Position numbers and translations under genes: made by a program. Shown here piece by piece: positions 49,588 through 59,227 of a stretch of DNA of 64,000 nt. The notes below the pieces were generated by a model. That model saw nothing but the letters and a program-made list of their open reading frames with translations, did not search any database and was not told where the DNA came from. Position 1 is the stretch's first letter, and each line of letters starts with the position of its first letter. The stretch is from Variovorax sp. TBS-050B (GTDB taxonomy: Bacteria > Pseudomonadota > Gammaproteobacteria > Burkholderiales > Burkholderiaceae_C): contig NZ_JARXYR010000002.1 in NCBI RefSeq assembly GCF_029893635.1, positions 967,001-1,031,000 of the forward strand, read 5' to 3'.

Positions 49588-50249
49588 ATCGCCTTCAAAC
49601 GAGAGCTGGGTACTCGCGAGCGCTCGGTCGCAGCGCCGACATACACCCCGTCGGGCTCGGCGTCCCCTAGCAACAATGACCCTGCGCCCACCACGCAGCG
49701 AGCACCGACCTTGATGTGATCGCGCAAGGTCGAATTGACACCAAGGAAGCACTGCTCGCCGATTTCGACACCGCCCGAAATCACCACGTGCGAAGCGACG
49801 AAGCAATGGTCCGCAATGGTCGAGTGGTGGCCGATGTGATTGCCGCTCCACAATGTCACGTTATTGCCGATCACCGCGAACGGCTGGATGGTGTTGTCTT
49901 CGAGGACAAAGCAGTTGTCGCCGATCCGGCCCAGGTTGAGGACGGTGGCACGGGAACTGACATACGACGCCATCCGATAGCCCATGCTCTTCGCCGCCAG
50001 GTACTTTTGCTTGCGCACCGAATTCAGCTTTGAATAGCTGAGCGCCACGAACATGTCGTACTCCGCCGGCGGGCATCGCGTCGCGATCTCCTCGAACGCA
50101 TGGAGGGCAAGCCCGCAAAAATCGCCGCCTTCCAGGTAATCGGCGTCCACGGTGAAGGCCGCCACCTCGTACTCCGAATCTTCGCTGAAGTAGGCATGCG
50201 CCAGTTGGCCGATCGGACCTGTCCCGAAGATCACGAGCTTGCGCTTCAT
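49584..50249 (-). CDS. NeuD/PglD-like sugar O- or N-acyltransferase (left-handed beta helix)
   Basis: A 221-residue enzyme. The N-terminal Rossmann-like domain has KLVIFGTGPIGQLAHAYF, and the C-terminal hexapeptide-repeat helix runs from about residue 105 (RIGDNCFVLEDNTIQPFAVIGNNVTLWSGNHIGHHSTIADHCFVAS-type repeats; conserved His pair in GNHIGHHS). It probably acetylates an amino sugar made by the aminotransferase of this cluster. Both ends overlap neighbours by four bases. Confidence 0.87.
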   Translation of the reverse strand: MKRKLVIFGTGPIGQLAHAYFSEDSEYEVAAFTVDADYLEGGDFCGLALHAFEEIATRCPPAEYDMFVALSYSKLNSVRKQKYLAAKSMGYRMASYVSSRATVLNLGRIGDNCFVLEDNTIQPFAVIGNNVTLWSGNHIGHHSTIADHCFVASHVVISGGVEIGEQCFLGVNSTLRDHIKVGARCVVGAGSLLLGDAEPDGVYVGAATERSRVPSSRLKAI

Positions 50250-50914
50250 GGCTGCTTCCTCACGAGGATCGTGAATTCGTAGAGACCATAGTCGTGCAAG
50301 AGTGCCACGTTGCGTGAATAGCGCCGTTTGCAGCGATCGAAAATCCGGCAGGGATCCGCATAGTGCAGATGGTCCCGCATCTTGTCCGGGTCAGAGTAGG
50401 ACGTGAGGCAGTTGAACGCAAATCCCCGCCGGCTCGTCTGATCGAGCACATCGAGCGTGGAATCCAAGTAGCTCTGCCAAGCAGCTTCCGACCAGTCGAG
50501 CCGAACATTGAAGATCCCGCTGGCGATCCCGTAGTCTGCGATGCCATCGGGCCGATCCGCCGCGACGAACCGGGCCGTCCGCTTCGCGGCCGAGACATCC
50601 ATGGCGTTGGCGCCCTGCCTGCGCTGTGCCGCCGCAACCATGGCCTCGGAGATATCGAAGCCGTTGTAACTGAAGCCAGCAAACGAAAGCGCGAGATATT
50701 CGTTCAACGCACCATAGCCGCAGCCCAGATCATTGATGGAAAACCCCTCGGGCTCCGCGATGATCTTGCAGAGCTGCTCGAATCGCAGCGACTGGCTCGC
50801 CTCGCCGTTCCAGTCCACGCCGCGCGCGGTCTCCCCATGCGCCGCCAGCTTGGTCTCGTAGTACGACGAGACATCCGAGAGAAGTTCATTGTTGGCGGGT
50901 GCTGCCATAGACAT
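50246..50914 (-). CDS. Class I SAM-dependent methyltransferase
   Basis: A 222-residue methyltransferase with the SAM loop [16 protein letters not shown] (motif I) and [15 protein letters not shown] (motif II). No signal or membrane segment is seen. It probably modifies a sugar or lipid intermediate of the cluster. The start lies 28 bases inside the end of the glycosyltransferase gene. A second Met two codons in is an alternative start. Confidence 0.85.
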   Translation of the reverse strand: MSMAAPANNELLSDVSSYYETKLAAHGETARGVDWNGEASQSLRFEQLCKIIAEPEGFSINDLGCGYGALNEYLALSFAGFSYNGFDISEAMVAAAQRRQGANAMDVSAAKRTARFVAADRPDGIADYGIASGIFNVRLDWSEAAWQSYLDSTLDVLDQTSRRGFAFNCLTSYSDPDKMRDHLHYADPCRIFDRCKRRYSRNVALLHDYGLYEFTILVRKQP

Positions 50915-51819
50915 GCCTCACGATCGTGTAGGGACGCTGCTTGGTCTCCGAGAAGATCTTGGAAAGATAGATTCCGACCACACCGATGAACGAGATGATC
51001 ATGCCCTCCGAGAAGCCAGATCGAGGCCATCACCGAAGTCCAGCCGCTGAGGGGCTTGGTCAAAAACAGCCAATGCAGCACCAGGTACAGCGCATAGGCT
51101 CCAGCACAGGCAGAGATCGCTACGCCTATGTAGAAGATGCCCACCAATGGCGCATTGCTGAAGGAAGTGACCGAGTTGACCAGCAGCGACATCTTCCTGC
51201 GAAACGTATAAGTGGTCTCGCTGGTGTTGTGCTTCGCAACGGTATGGGGTCGCTGGTCGAAGCCCGTGATATGCCATAGGCCCGCCATGAACACTTCTCG
51301 CTCCCGATGGCTCAGAAGCGCATCCACGTACCGCCGCGTCATCAGGCGGGCCGTCACGATGTTCTCTGGCAGCGCAAGCCCGGTGAGTGCCTCGAACAGG
51401 GAATAGAACCAGCGCCCGCTCCAGCGTTCGAACCAGTTGCCCTTGCGACGCTCCTGAACGCCGTACACCACATCGCAAGCGGAGCTTTCGAGCTGCTGCG
51501 CGAAGGCCGGCAAGTACTCCGGCTCCTCCTCGAGGTCGCTGTCGATCAGAAAGACGCGTTCACCGGACGCGTGCGCCAGGCCGGTCATCATCGCTTTGTG
51601 GTGGCCGAAGTTCCGCGAGAGATCGACGACGACCACCCGTGGGTCGACGTCCACGAGCTGCAGCGCCACCTGGAGGCTGGTGTCGGGCGACCCGTCGTTC
51701 ACCAGAATGATTTCATAGTCCTCGCCTGCGACCTGTCGGGCCGCCTCGCTCGCTCTCCGGTGGAACTCCACGATGTAGGCGGCCGACTGGTACAGCGTCG
51801 CGACGATGGATAGCTTCAT
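50886..51819 (-). CDS. Glycosyltransferase family 2 with C-terminal membrane helices, interrupted by a single-base frameshift
   Basis: A polyprenyl-phosphate sugar transferase of the GtrB/ArnC type. The GT-A domain shows [40 protein letters not shown] and the metal motif [10 protein letters not shown]. Two membrane helices follow ([29 protein letters not shown] and [21 protein letters not shown]). The frame breaks at a CCC run (51004-51006, GGG on the coding strand). Dropping one base continues as [21 protein letters not shown] and reaches a stop at 50886, giving about 310 residues, the family length. Likely a sequence error. Confidence 0.87.
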
Positions 51820-52514
51820 GTGCGCACGTGCTTCATGTAGCGCGGCGCCATGGCGCCGCAATTGAACAGCAGATCGAGCACTGTCACGCCGTGGGCGAAG
51901 TCACCCCAGAGCTGCGGGTATTCGGGATAGTTTGCATAGTCGAACCACTCGAGCGAGATGCCACGTTGCAGAAAGACTTCAGGCTCGAGATAGTCGCGTG
52001 CTGCAGGGCCGGAAACATACACGGTGCCTCCGGCTTGCCGGCACAGGTCAGCCAATCGCTCGGATTTGCCTTCGATCAACCCGTACTCCGATGAATCGCT
52101 GATCGTCGTCTTGATCCCCAGCCACTTGCAGATCGAGACGATGAACGCGCGGTTGAGTTGGGACAGGAGCATGTCCGGCGGGACTTCATAGAGCGGCGCC
52201 AGCCAGGTGGCGATCTCCTGAAAGTGAGGAGCTCGGCGGTAGTTCTGCACCAGGGTCTTCCAGTGGTCCGACGCCCATTCGTTCCCGGCGATCCGCGTTT
52301 GATTGATCTTCTGGTGATATCGGCCCTTCACCTGAACCGGAATGGTGAGCCACTGCACGCCGTGCGGCGTCTTGATCTGATTGCGATTCCGCCAGTCGCG
52401 CCGAGTGTATTGCATGTCGTCATACAGAATGAACTCATCAACGGACGCAATCAGATCGAAATACCCCTTCCACGGGATGTAGTTCGATTGCACGATCGCA
52501 ACTTTCTTAATCAT
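51816..52514 (-). CDS. WbqC family protein
   Basis: A 232-residue protein of the WbqC type, common in polysaccharide clusters. The N terminus [41 protein letters not shown] is the family hallmark. WbqC proteins are thought to take part in acyl or amino-acid modification of sugars, with no proven reaction known to me. The start at 52514 is preferred over a longer one at 52541 because the conserved N terminus begins there. It overlaps both neighbours by one to four bases. Confidence 0.87.
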   Translation of the reverse strand: MIKKVAIVQSNYIPWKGYFDLIASVDEFILYDDMQYTRRDWRNRNQIKTPHGVQWLTIPVQVKGRYHQKINQTRIAGNEWASDHWKTLVQNYRRAPHFQEIATWLAPLYEVPPDMLLSQLNRAFIVSICKWLGIKTTISDSSEYGLIEGKSERLADLCRQAGGTVYVSGPAARDYLEPEVFLQRGISLEWFDYANYPEYPQLWGDFAHGVTVLDLLFNCGAMAPRYMKHVRT

Positions 52515-54370
52515 CACCCGATCTTTCTCGATGCCCGGCACGCGGCAACCGCCTCGGCTTTGGGCCGGACAGGTTTCAGCAGCCGTTGCGTTCTTATCTC
52601 CATGAAACTACCCACGCCCTTGGTCGTGTCGAATTCGCCGGCGATCGCGTAGTCGCGCACAGGATCCGCGCCGAAAGTAGCCACCGCGTCCGGAGACAGA
52701 CTGACCTCACCGTCCGGTTCGGTCAACAGCCAAGCCTCCGACAACTCTTCGCAACTGACTCTGCGCAACGCGGCTTCGGCCACGCGATTGCCGCCCGTGT
52801 AGCCAGGGAAATTGCCGATGAGCCAAGGCTGCCCGGTATTCGACGCTCCGATCGTATAGAGCAGGCCCGGCGAATGGCCCGTCAGGTCGATCACCGGTGT
52901 GCCACGCACGAAGCCTGCGCGTTCGGCACTCGATTTGGCGCGGTTGGCATAGGCAGCCAGTTCATCGAACAGCAGCAGCCCGGACCCCGGCCGCCCGATC
53001 TCGACGCGTTGGTGGCTTTCGCGAAGCGGCCGCACCTGGTAGTAGGGACGCTCGATCCCGATGTGGATCATCGCTGCCGCCAGAAGCTGGACGGTCGCCA
53101 CGACAGGGATCAGCAACGCGACCGAGCCGCGCTGCAACGCAACGGGACTCAAGAGTGCCACACCCGCGAGGATCCAGAAAAATCCCGCGAGTCCGCCATG
53201 CCACCAGTAGTTGTTTGCGGTACCGAAGGCGAACACATAGGGCAAGACCGACAGCAGAACGACCAGTGCCCATCGCTCAGATGCGATCGAAGCCACGCTT
53301 TCGCCTGCTCCGAACATCACGGTCAACAGTGCTACGGCCAACGGAATGCACCAAACGAGCAACTGCTGAAAATTCCCCACATCGGGAATGTTCTTTGCAC
53401 CGCTGACGATGGCGAGCACCGCCACGATGGCCGCGATGGACGGCAGCAAGGCACCATAGGCAAGCACACGGAACCTGGCACGCTGCGCAACGGCTGCAAC
53501 CACGATGAGCGCGGTGGAGACCAGAAGGAAGCGCTCCGCAGATTCGGCCAGTCCGAACCTGTCGATCCGGAACGACGACATGAACCCGTGGCCGGAGCCC
53601 ATGCCGATCGCCGCCTCCAGCCCCGCGCGCAGACGTCCGACGAATCCGGCGATCGAGCCGTCGATCACGAATGCAGATCCGGCGAGCAGGACGAGCGCCA
53701 CCGCAGCGGCCAGACACAGCCGCCGCAACTCTGCCTTGCCTGCAGCCAGCAGATATGCAAGCGCGCACAGCGCGAATGCAGCAGCCGATGTCGGCTTGGC
53801 CATGAACGCGAGCCAGCCTCCGACGCCGACCAGCACCCAGCTCCAGAGGTTCGTTCGGCGCCCCTTCCGCTCGGCGGTGACCAAGCCGATGGCCCCGATC
53901 AGAAGAGCCTGATATATCAGCCAGTTGTAGCTCGGCGTAGGCAGCCAGAGGCGTAGGTAGACAAAACACCCCGTCGCCAAAGCGCCGGAGATCGCAAACC
54001 TCAACCGATGCCGGACGAACGCCTGCGCTGCCACCTTGGAAAGCAACACGTGCGACAAAACCCACGACAAGCCGAAGGTCGCGAGGAAGTTGATCTGCCT
54101 GAGCAGCGCGATGTCGCCGTCGACCAGTGTGTAGAGTGGGTGATAGAGAAAACCGAACTGGGTGGTCGAGGCTGTGTACTTGAACGGATTGGAGATCCAC
54201 GTGAGATAGAAGCCTTCGTCGGCAAAATCGAAGCCCCGGCGCAGATACCAGAGCACCCATGCCACCATGACGAGGGCGCAGCCTCCGGCCAATCCGAACA
54301 CCAGGAACTCGGCTGGCGTGTCTCGCCGCAGTGGGATGGTGTTTTCTTCTCTGACCGGAAGGGTTTGCAC
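52514..54370 (-). CDS. Large integral membrane protein, GT-C glycosyltransferase-like
   Basis: A 618-residue protein with about eleven hydrophobic helices and a C-terminal periplasmic-type domain of about 170 residues. After helix one comes an acidic motif, [12 protein letters not shown], in the first outer loop, as in GT-C transferases that use lipid-linked sugars (GT39/ArnT-like). No close family is recognised. With the GT2 and the SMR protein it would complete a Gtr-like sugar-transfer system. The start is a GTG. First gene of the cluster, and the 78-base gap to the next, divergent gene shows no convincing promoter. Confidence 0.75.
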   Translation of the reverse strand: MQTLPVREENTIPLRRDTPAEFLVFGLAGGCALVMVAWVLWYLRRGFDFADEGFYLTWISNPFKYTASTTQFGFLYHPLYTLVDGDIALLRQINFLATFGLSWVLSHVLLSKVAAQAFVRHRLRFAISGALATGCFVYLRLWLPTPSYNWLIYQALLIGAIGLVTAERKGRRTNLWSWVLVGVGGWLAFMAKPTSAAAFALCALAYLLAAGKAELRRLCLAAAVALVLLAGSAFVIDGSIAGFVGRLRAGLEAAIGMGSGHGFMSSFRIDRFGLAESAERFLLVSTALIVVAAVAQRARFRVLAYGALLPSIAAIVAVLAIVSGAKNIPDVGNFQQLLVWCIPLAVALLTVMFGAGESVASIASERWALVVLLSVLPYVFAFGTANNYWWHGGLAGFFWILAGVALLSPVALQRGSVALLIPVVATVQLLAAAMIHIGIERPYYQVRPLRESHQRVEIGRPGSGLLLFDELAAYANRAKSSAERAGFVRGTPVIDLTGHSPGLLYTIGASNTGQPWLIGNFPGYTGGNRVAEAALRRVSCEELSEAWLLTEPDGEVSLSPDAVATFGADPVRDYAIAGEFDTTKGVGSFMEIRTQRLLKPVRPKAEAVAACRASRKIG

Positions 54371-54448
54371 TTACTTTTGTCCGCTTGCCACAGGGCCGGG
54401 CATTTTAGACTTCGCACAGATTCGATTCTTTTATCAAGAGACACGTGC

Positions 54449-55999
54449 ATGACTGACCTGCAGACCTGGATAGAGCGCGACTTCTCCACCATCGCTGAAC
54501 TCGTGGGTTTCCATGCCCGGCAGCGGCCCCACCACGCCGCCCTCGCCGACAACCTCCACACGCTCGACTACACGGAGCTCGACGCCCTGATGGACCGCGT
54601 CGCCGCCGCCCTGCAGCGCGACGGTCTGAAACCCGGCGACGCGATCGCCGTCTGCGCCGCTTCTTCGGTGAACTACGCGGCCGTGTTCCTCGGCGCGCTG
54701 CGCGCGGGCGTCGCGGTCGCGCCGCTCGCGCCCGGCTCCACGCCGGCAAGCCTGGCGCGCATGATCGAGGACGCCGAGGCGCGCCTCCTCTTCACCGATG
54801 CATCGGCGGCCGAAGTGGTCGGCGCCGCGCAGCCCGGCGGCATTCCGCGCGTGGCGCTCGACGGTTCCGATGCCGGACAGTCGCTCGACGCATGGCTCGC
54901 GCCTGCGGGCACGCGGCCCGCGGCGGTCGAGGTGCAGCCCGCGTCGCCCTTCAACATCATCTATTCCTCCGGCACCACGGGCGAGCCCAAGGGCATCGTG
55001 CAGGGCCATGGCATGCGCTGGGCGCACGTGCAGCGCGGCGCGAAGTACGAATACGGGCCGGAGACGGTGACGCTGCTGTCGACGCCGCTCTACTCGAACA
55101 CCACGCTGGTGGTGTTCTTCCCGACCATCGCCTTCGGCGGCTGCGTGCTGCTCATGCCCAAGTTCGACGCGCTCGGCTACCTCCAGCTGGCACAGCAGCA
55201 CCGCGTGACGCACACCATGCTGGTGCCGGTGCAGTACCAGCGGCTGATGGCGCATCCGCGCTTCGGCGAGCACGACCTCTCGTCGTTCCGCTTCAAGTTC
55301 AGCACCAGCGCACCCTTCAATGCCGCGCTCAAGGCCGACGTGCTCGCGCGCTGGCCGGGCGGGTTGATCGAGTTCTACGGCATGACCGAGGGTGGCGGCA
55401 CCTGCATCCTCGAGGCGCACCTGCACCCGGACAAGCTGCACACGGTGGGCCAGCCGGCCCCGGGCAGCGACATCCGCCTGATCGACGAGGCCGGCAACGA
55501 GCTGCCGCGCAACGACCCCGAGGCCGCGGGCGAGGTGGTCGGCCACTCGGCCGGCATGATGACCGGCTACCACCGGCAACCGGCGAAGACGCGCGAGGCC
55601 GAATGGTTCGATGCCACGGGCAAGCGCTTCATCCGCACCGGCGACGTGGGCCGCTTCGATGCCGACGGCTTCCTGACGCTGTTCGACCGCAAGAAGGACA
55701 TGATCATCAGCGGCGGCTTCAACATCTACCCGAGCGACCTCGAAGGCGTGCTGCGCGGCCATGCGGCCGTGGCCGACGTGGCGGTGGTCGGCGTGCCGTC
55801 GGAACAATGGGGCGAGACGCCCGTTGCCTTCGTGGTGCGCCGCGAGGGCGACGCCACCGCCGCGGACGCGCTGCTGCAATGGGCCAACGCCCAGGTCGGC
55901 AAGACGCAGCGCCTCGCGGACCTGCGCTTCATCGACGAGCTGCCGCGCAGCGCCATCGGCAAGGTGCTCAAGCGCGAACTGCGTGAACGCGCCCGCTGA
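54449..55999 (+). CDS. AMP-dependent acyl-CoA synthetase/ligase
   Basis: A 516-residue class I adenylate-forming enzyme. The P-loop-like motif is IYSSGTTGEPKG, followed by EFYGMTEGG, TGDVGRFDADGFLTLFDRKKDMIISGGFNIYPSDLE, and the C-terminal catalytic Lys in SAIGKVLKRELR. It activates a carboxylic acid, probably medium or long chain or aromatic, to acyl-AMP and then acyl-CoA. Substrate unresolved. The 3' end overlaps the permease gene by 17 bases. Confidence 0.92.
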   Translation: MTDLQTWIERDFSTIAELVGFHARQRPHHAALADNLHTLDYTELDALMDRVAAALQRDGLKPGDAIAVCAASSVNYAAVFLGALRAGVAVAPLAPGSTPASLARMIEDAEARLLFTDASAAEVVGAAQPGGIPRVALDGSDAGQSLDAWLAPAGTRPAAVEVQPASPFNIIYSSGTTGEPKGIVQGHGMRWAHVQRGAKYEYGPETVTLLSTPLYSNTTLVVFFPTIAFGGCVLLMPKFDALGYLQLAQQHRVTHTMLVPVQYQRLMAHPRFGEHDLSSFRFKFSTSAPFNAALKADVLARWPGGLIEFYGMTEGGGTCILEAHLHPDKLHTVGQPAPGSDIRLIDEAGNELPRNDPEAAGEVVGHSAGMMTGYHRQPAKTREAEWFDATGKRFIRTGDVGRFDADGFLTLFDRKKDMIISGGFNIYPSDLEGVLRGHAAVADVAVVGVPSEQWGETPVAFVVRREGDATAADALLQWANAQVGKTQRLADLRFIDELPRSAIGKVLKRELRERAR

Positions 56000-57104
56000 A
56001 GGCGCCGCCGCGGCGCCGCACGGGGGCGGCCACGGGCTGCTGTGGGTGCTGGCGGCGATCGCGATCGTGTTCGCCTTCGTCCGTCCGCGCGCACCGATGG
56101 ACTGGCTCGCGCTCATCGACTGGCAGACCATCGGCGCGCTCGCGGGGCTGCTCGCGATCACGCAGGGCGTGGAGAAGAGCGGCGTGCTGCAGGCCGCGGC
56201 CCAGCGGCTGCTCGCGCGCACGCACGACCAGCGCAGCCTCGCGCTGCTGCTGGCCGCCGGCGCGGCGCTGCTTTCCGCGCTGGTCACCAACGACGTGAGC
56301 CTGTTCCTGCTGGTGCCGCTCACGCGCGTGCTCGCGACGCAGGCGCACCTGCCGCTCGCGCGGCTGGTGGTGCTCGAGGCGCTGGCGGTCAACGCCGGCT
56401 CGGCGCTCACGCCCATCGGCAATCCGCAGAACCTCTACCTCTGGCACCGCTCGGGCGAGAGCTTCGCGGCCTTCGTGGGCATGATGCTGCCGACGGTGGC
56501 GGTGATGCTGTTCTGGCTCTTCGCGGCGGTCTGGGTGCTGGTGCCGCGCACGCCCATTGCGCTGCGGCCCGAAGCCGAGGCCGCGCCCGTGCAACCGCGC
56601 CTGCTGGCGCTGGCGGTGCTGCTGTTCGCCGGCTTCGTGGTCGCGCTCGACCGGCACTGGCTGCTGCCCGGGCTGGCGGTGGTGTTCGCGGCGTTCCTGG
56701 TGTTCCATGCGCGCGTGCTGCGCGACGTGGACTGGGCACTGCTCGCGATCATCGCGCTGATGTTCGTCGACCTGCGGCAGCTGGCCGAACTGCCGCTGAT
56801 GACGTCGCTGCTGAACCAGTGGCCGATCACCAAGGGCTGGCGCGCCTACCTCGCGGCCATCGTCGCCTCGCAGTTCATCAGCAACGTGCCGGCCGCGATC
56901 CTGCTCGACGGCCATGTGCGCGACCTGCCCGCGCTGGCCGCGGGCGTGAGCGTGGGCGGCTTCGGCTGCGTGCTGGGGTCGCTCGCGAACCTGATTGCGC
57001 TGCGGCTCGCCAGGCTGCCGCACGGGCTGCGCGAGTTCCACCGGATCAGCATTCCCTTCCTGCTGGTGGTGGCGGTCTCGGCGCTGCTGCTGCGCCTCGG
57101 ATGA
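55983..57104 (+). CDS. ArsB/SLC13-type anion permease
   Basis: A 373-residue inner-membrane protein with about ten helices. Key family loops are LVTNDVSLFLLVPL, VNAGSALTPIGNPQNLYLW and SQFISNVPAAILL (two opposed re-entrant loops). A short GTG-started N terminus overlaps the ligase gene. Members carry arsenite, dicarboxylates or sodium. Coupling to an acyl-CoA ligase suggests import of an organic anion, which is inference only. Confidence 0.83.
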   Translation: MNAPAEGAAAAPHGGGHGLLWVLAAIAIVFAFVRPRAPMDWLALIDWQTIGALAGLLAITQGVEKSGVLQAAAQRLLARTHDQRSLALLLAAGAALLSALVTNDVSLFLLVPLTRVLATQAHLPLARLVVLEALAVNAGSALTPIGNPQNLYLWHRSGESFAAFVGMMLPTVAVMLFWLFAAVWVLVPRTPIALRPEAEAAPVQPRLLALAVLLFAGFVVALDRHWLLPGLAVVFAAFLVFHARVLRDVDWALLAIIALMFVDLRQLAELPLMTSLLNQWPITKGWRAYLAAIVASQFISNVPAAILLDGHVRDLPALAAGVSVGGFGCVLGSLANLIALRLARLPHGLREFHRISIPFLLVVAVSALLLRLG

Positions 57105-57156
57105 GGCTTGGCGTGCCGGCGCGCGAGCGCGGACAATGCGACGCACACCGAACGCC

Positions 57157-57879
57157 ATGCACCGCCCTCCCCTTCCCCTGCCGGCGCGCCACGAACTCGC
57201 GGTGCGCGACTACGGCGCCTCGCACGGCAGCCATGCGCACGACCATTTCCAGGTGCTGATCGGCCTCGAGGGCGTGCTCGAGATCGAAGTCGAGGGCCGG
57301 GGTGCCGGCATCGGTGCGGGCGATGCGCAGGTGGTCGCGCCCGGCGACCGGCACGACTTCCAGGCGCGCGCGGGCCACAGCCGATGCCTGGTGCTCGACA
57401 CCACGCAGGCCGCGTGGGCGCGCTGCACCGGGCGCGCGCCCGCCGGCGCCCCGCAGCTGCACGCCCTGGCCCGCTACCTGGCGCAGTGCATGGCCCGCCC
57501 GGAGGCGTCGCCGCTCGCGCTGCTGCACGGCCCCTCGCTGCTGCTCGAGGCGTGGCAGCCTGAAACGCCCGCCGCCGACGCTGCACGGCGCCGCCGCATC
57601 GACTGGACCGCGCTCGCCGGCTGGGCCCGCGCGCGCTGGCACGAGCCGCTCTGCGTGGCCGATCTGGCCGGCATGGCCTGCCTGAGCCCGAGCCAGTTCG
57701 CGCAACGCTGCCGCGACGAGCAGGGCATGGGCCCGATGCAATGGCTGCGCACGCTGCGGCTCGCGCATGCGCGCGAACTGCGCCTGGGCGGCGCGAGCGT
57801 GGCGGAGACCGCGCGGCGCACCGGCTACCGCTCGCCCTCGGCGCTGACGGCCGCGCTGCGGGAGCGCGCGCCGGGCTGA
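57157..57879 (+). CDS. AraC-family transcriptional regulator
   Basis: A 240-residue regulator. The N-terminal cupin has SHAHDHFQVLIGLEGVLEIEVEGRGAGIGAGDAQVVAPGDRHDF, and the C-terminal double helix-turn-helix includes LCVADLAGMACLSPSQFAQRCRDEQGMGPMQWLRTLRLAHARELRLGGASVAETARRTGYRSPSALTAALRE. A pair of 17-base direct repeats directly after its stop is a good candidate binding site, in front of the DMT transporter gene that it probably controls. Confidence 0.92.
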   Translation: MHRPPLPLPARHELAVRDYGASHGSHAHDHFQVLIGLEGVLEIEVEGRGAGIGAGDAQVVAPGDRHDFQARAGHSRCLVLDTTQAAWARCTGRAPAGAPQLHALARYLAQCMARPEASPLALLHGPSLLLEAWQPETPAADAARRRRIDWTALAGWARARWHEPLCVADLAGMACLSPSQFAQRCRDEQGMGPMQWLRTLRLAHARELRLGGASVAETARRTGYRSPSALTAALRERAPG

Positions 57880-57880
57880 A

Positions 57881-57918
57881 CCGTCGTTGCGCGACGATCC
57901 GCCGTCGTTGCGCGACGA
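57881..57918 (+). repeat. Two 17-base direct repeats, candidate AraC-family operator
   Basis: CCGTCGTTGCGCGACGA occurs at 57881-57897 and again, unchanged, at 57902-57918. The period is 21 bases, two helical turns, which is typical for AraC-family direct-repeat operators. Each copy is also partly palindromic (CGTCG/CGACG). They end 24 bases before the transporter ATG. Confidence 0.75.
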
Positions 57919-57942
57919 CCCCATCGCGTAGCCTTGCCGACC

Positions 57943-58794
57943 ATGCCCTCCTCGACCGTCTACGCCCTGCTCGCGATCGCGCTCTGGACCACGCTGGCCT
58001 CGCTCGGCACCGCGCTGTCGCACCTGCCGCCGTTCCTGCTCACCGGGCTCGCGCTCATCGTCGGCAGCGTGCCGAGCTGGCCGCTGGTGCTGCGCGACCG
58101 CCGCGCCTGGGCGGTGCCGCCGCGCACGCTGGCGCTCGGCATCTACGGCCTGTTCGGCTACCACTTCCTGCTGTTCATCGCGCTGCGCCATGCGCCGCCG
58201 GTGGAGGCGAACCTGGTCAACTACCTGTGGCCGCTGCTGATGGTGGTGCTCGCGCCGCTGCTGCTGCCGGGCGTGTCGCTGCGGCCGCTGCACCTGGTGG
58301 CGGGGCTGCTGGGCTTCGCGGGGGCAGCGGTCGCGATCCTCGGCGCGCGCGAGGGCGCAGCGGCGGGCGCGGGCGCCGCGGGGCACTGGGGCTTCGTGCC
58401 GGCGCTCGCTTCGGCCTTCGTCTGGGCCAGCTATTCGCTCGGGACGAAGCGCGTGGCGGCGTTCCCGACCTCGGCCATCGGGCTGTTCGGGCTGGTCTCG
58501 GGCGTGCTGTCGCTCGCCTGCCATGCGCTGCTCGAACCCGCGGCCGCGCTCTCGGCCAGGGACTGGCTGCTGGTCGCGGTCTGCGGCCTCGGCCCCCTGG
58601 GCGCGGCCTTCTTCGTCTGGGACATGGCGCTCAAGCGCGGCGACGCGCGGCAGATCGGCATCCTGAGCTATCTCACGCCGCTGGGCTCTACGGCGCTGCT
58701 GCTGCTCGTGACCGGCCGGCCACCGAGCTGGACCATCGCGCTGGCGGCCATGCTGATCATTTCCGCGGCGGTGATGGGCAGCCGCGCGCGCTGA
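57943..58794 (+). CDS. DMT-superfamily (EamA) transporter
   Basis: A 283-residue inner-membrane protein with ten predicted helices in two EamA repeats: ALLAIALWTTLASLGTALSH, FIALRHAPPVEANLVNYLWPLLMVVLAPL, FVPALASAFVWASYSLGTKR and ISYLTPLGSTALLLLVTG-like (here ILSYLTPLGSTALLLL). It probably exports an amino acid or related metabolite. ATG 57943 is preferred over the in-frame TTG nine bases earlier. The gene starts 24 bases after the direct repeats that follow the AraC gene. Confidence 0.9.
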   Translation: MPSSTVYALLAIALWTTLASLGTALSHLPPFLLTGLALIVGSVPSWPLVLRDRRAWAVPPRTLALGIYGLFGYHFLLFIALRHAPPVEANLVNYLWPLLMVVLAPLLLPGVSLRPLHLVAGLLGFAGAAVAILGAREGAAAGAGAAGHWGFVPALASAFVWASYSLGTKRVAAFPTSAIGLFGLVSGVLSLACHALLEPAAALSARDWLLVAVCGLGPLGAAFFVWDMALKRGDARQIGILSYLTPLGSTALLLLVTGRPPSWTIALAAMLIISAAVMGSRAR

Positions 58795-58866
58795 ATGGCT
58801 CCTGTCCGACGGGTGCGCGCGATTTTGTGGCTAGAGTGAAGGCTCGGAAACAAAGGAGCCCCCGAC

Positions 58867-59194
58867 ATGGACGACAACAAGAACAAGAACGAAGACCTCG
58901 AGATCACGCCCAAGCTGGTGTTCGACCTGAACCTGGCGCTGTACCTCGACCTGGTGGCCGCGCTCGAAGGCGCGGGCGCCATCACCTACCGCCAGATGGC
59001 GGCGGCGGGTGCTCAACATCAGCCTGGACGCGCGCGCCGACGGCGAGAACCGCCTGGCCACGGTGCTGGAAGGCGTCGCCAAGGGCTTCGCCGGCCAGGG
59101 CGGCGGGCTGTCGATCGAACTGCTGAAGGCCGCCGGCAGCCTGCGCGAGGACGACGCGATGGGCGACATTCCGAGGCGCCCCGACGAAGGCTGA
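58867..59194 (+). CDS. Small hypothetical protein, interrupted by a single-base frameshift
   Basis: A short acidic protein beginning MDDNKNKNEDLEITPKLVFDLNLALYLDLVAALE, likely alpha-helical. The frame breaks at a GGG run (59007-59009). Without one G the reading AAVLNISLDARADGENRLATV continues to a stop at 59194, total about 108 residues, with a second helical part GFAGQGGGLSIELLKAAG. I do not recognise the family. A GGAGCC ribosome-like site lies upstream. The coherent amphipathic pattern on both sides of the break supports one gene. Confidence 0.68.
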
Positions 59195-59227
59195 CAGGGC
59201 AGCCGGAGGCCGCGCCGCAGTGCGCGC

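Noticed and set aside
54371..54448. Sigma-70 promoter for the acyl-CoA synthetase gene (TTGCCA and TAGACT)
   Set aside because: The spacing is only 15 bases and the -10 is weak, so it is not listed as a feature.
57881..57918. Possible start of a CRISPR array
   Set aside because: Only two repeat units with a four-base gap and no cas genes; it is better explained as an AraC-type operator.
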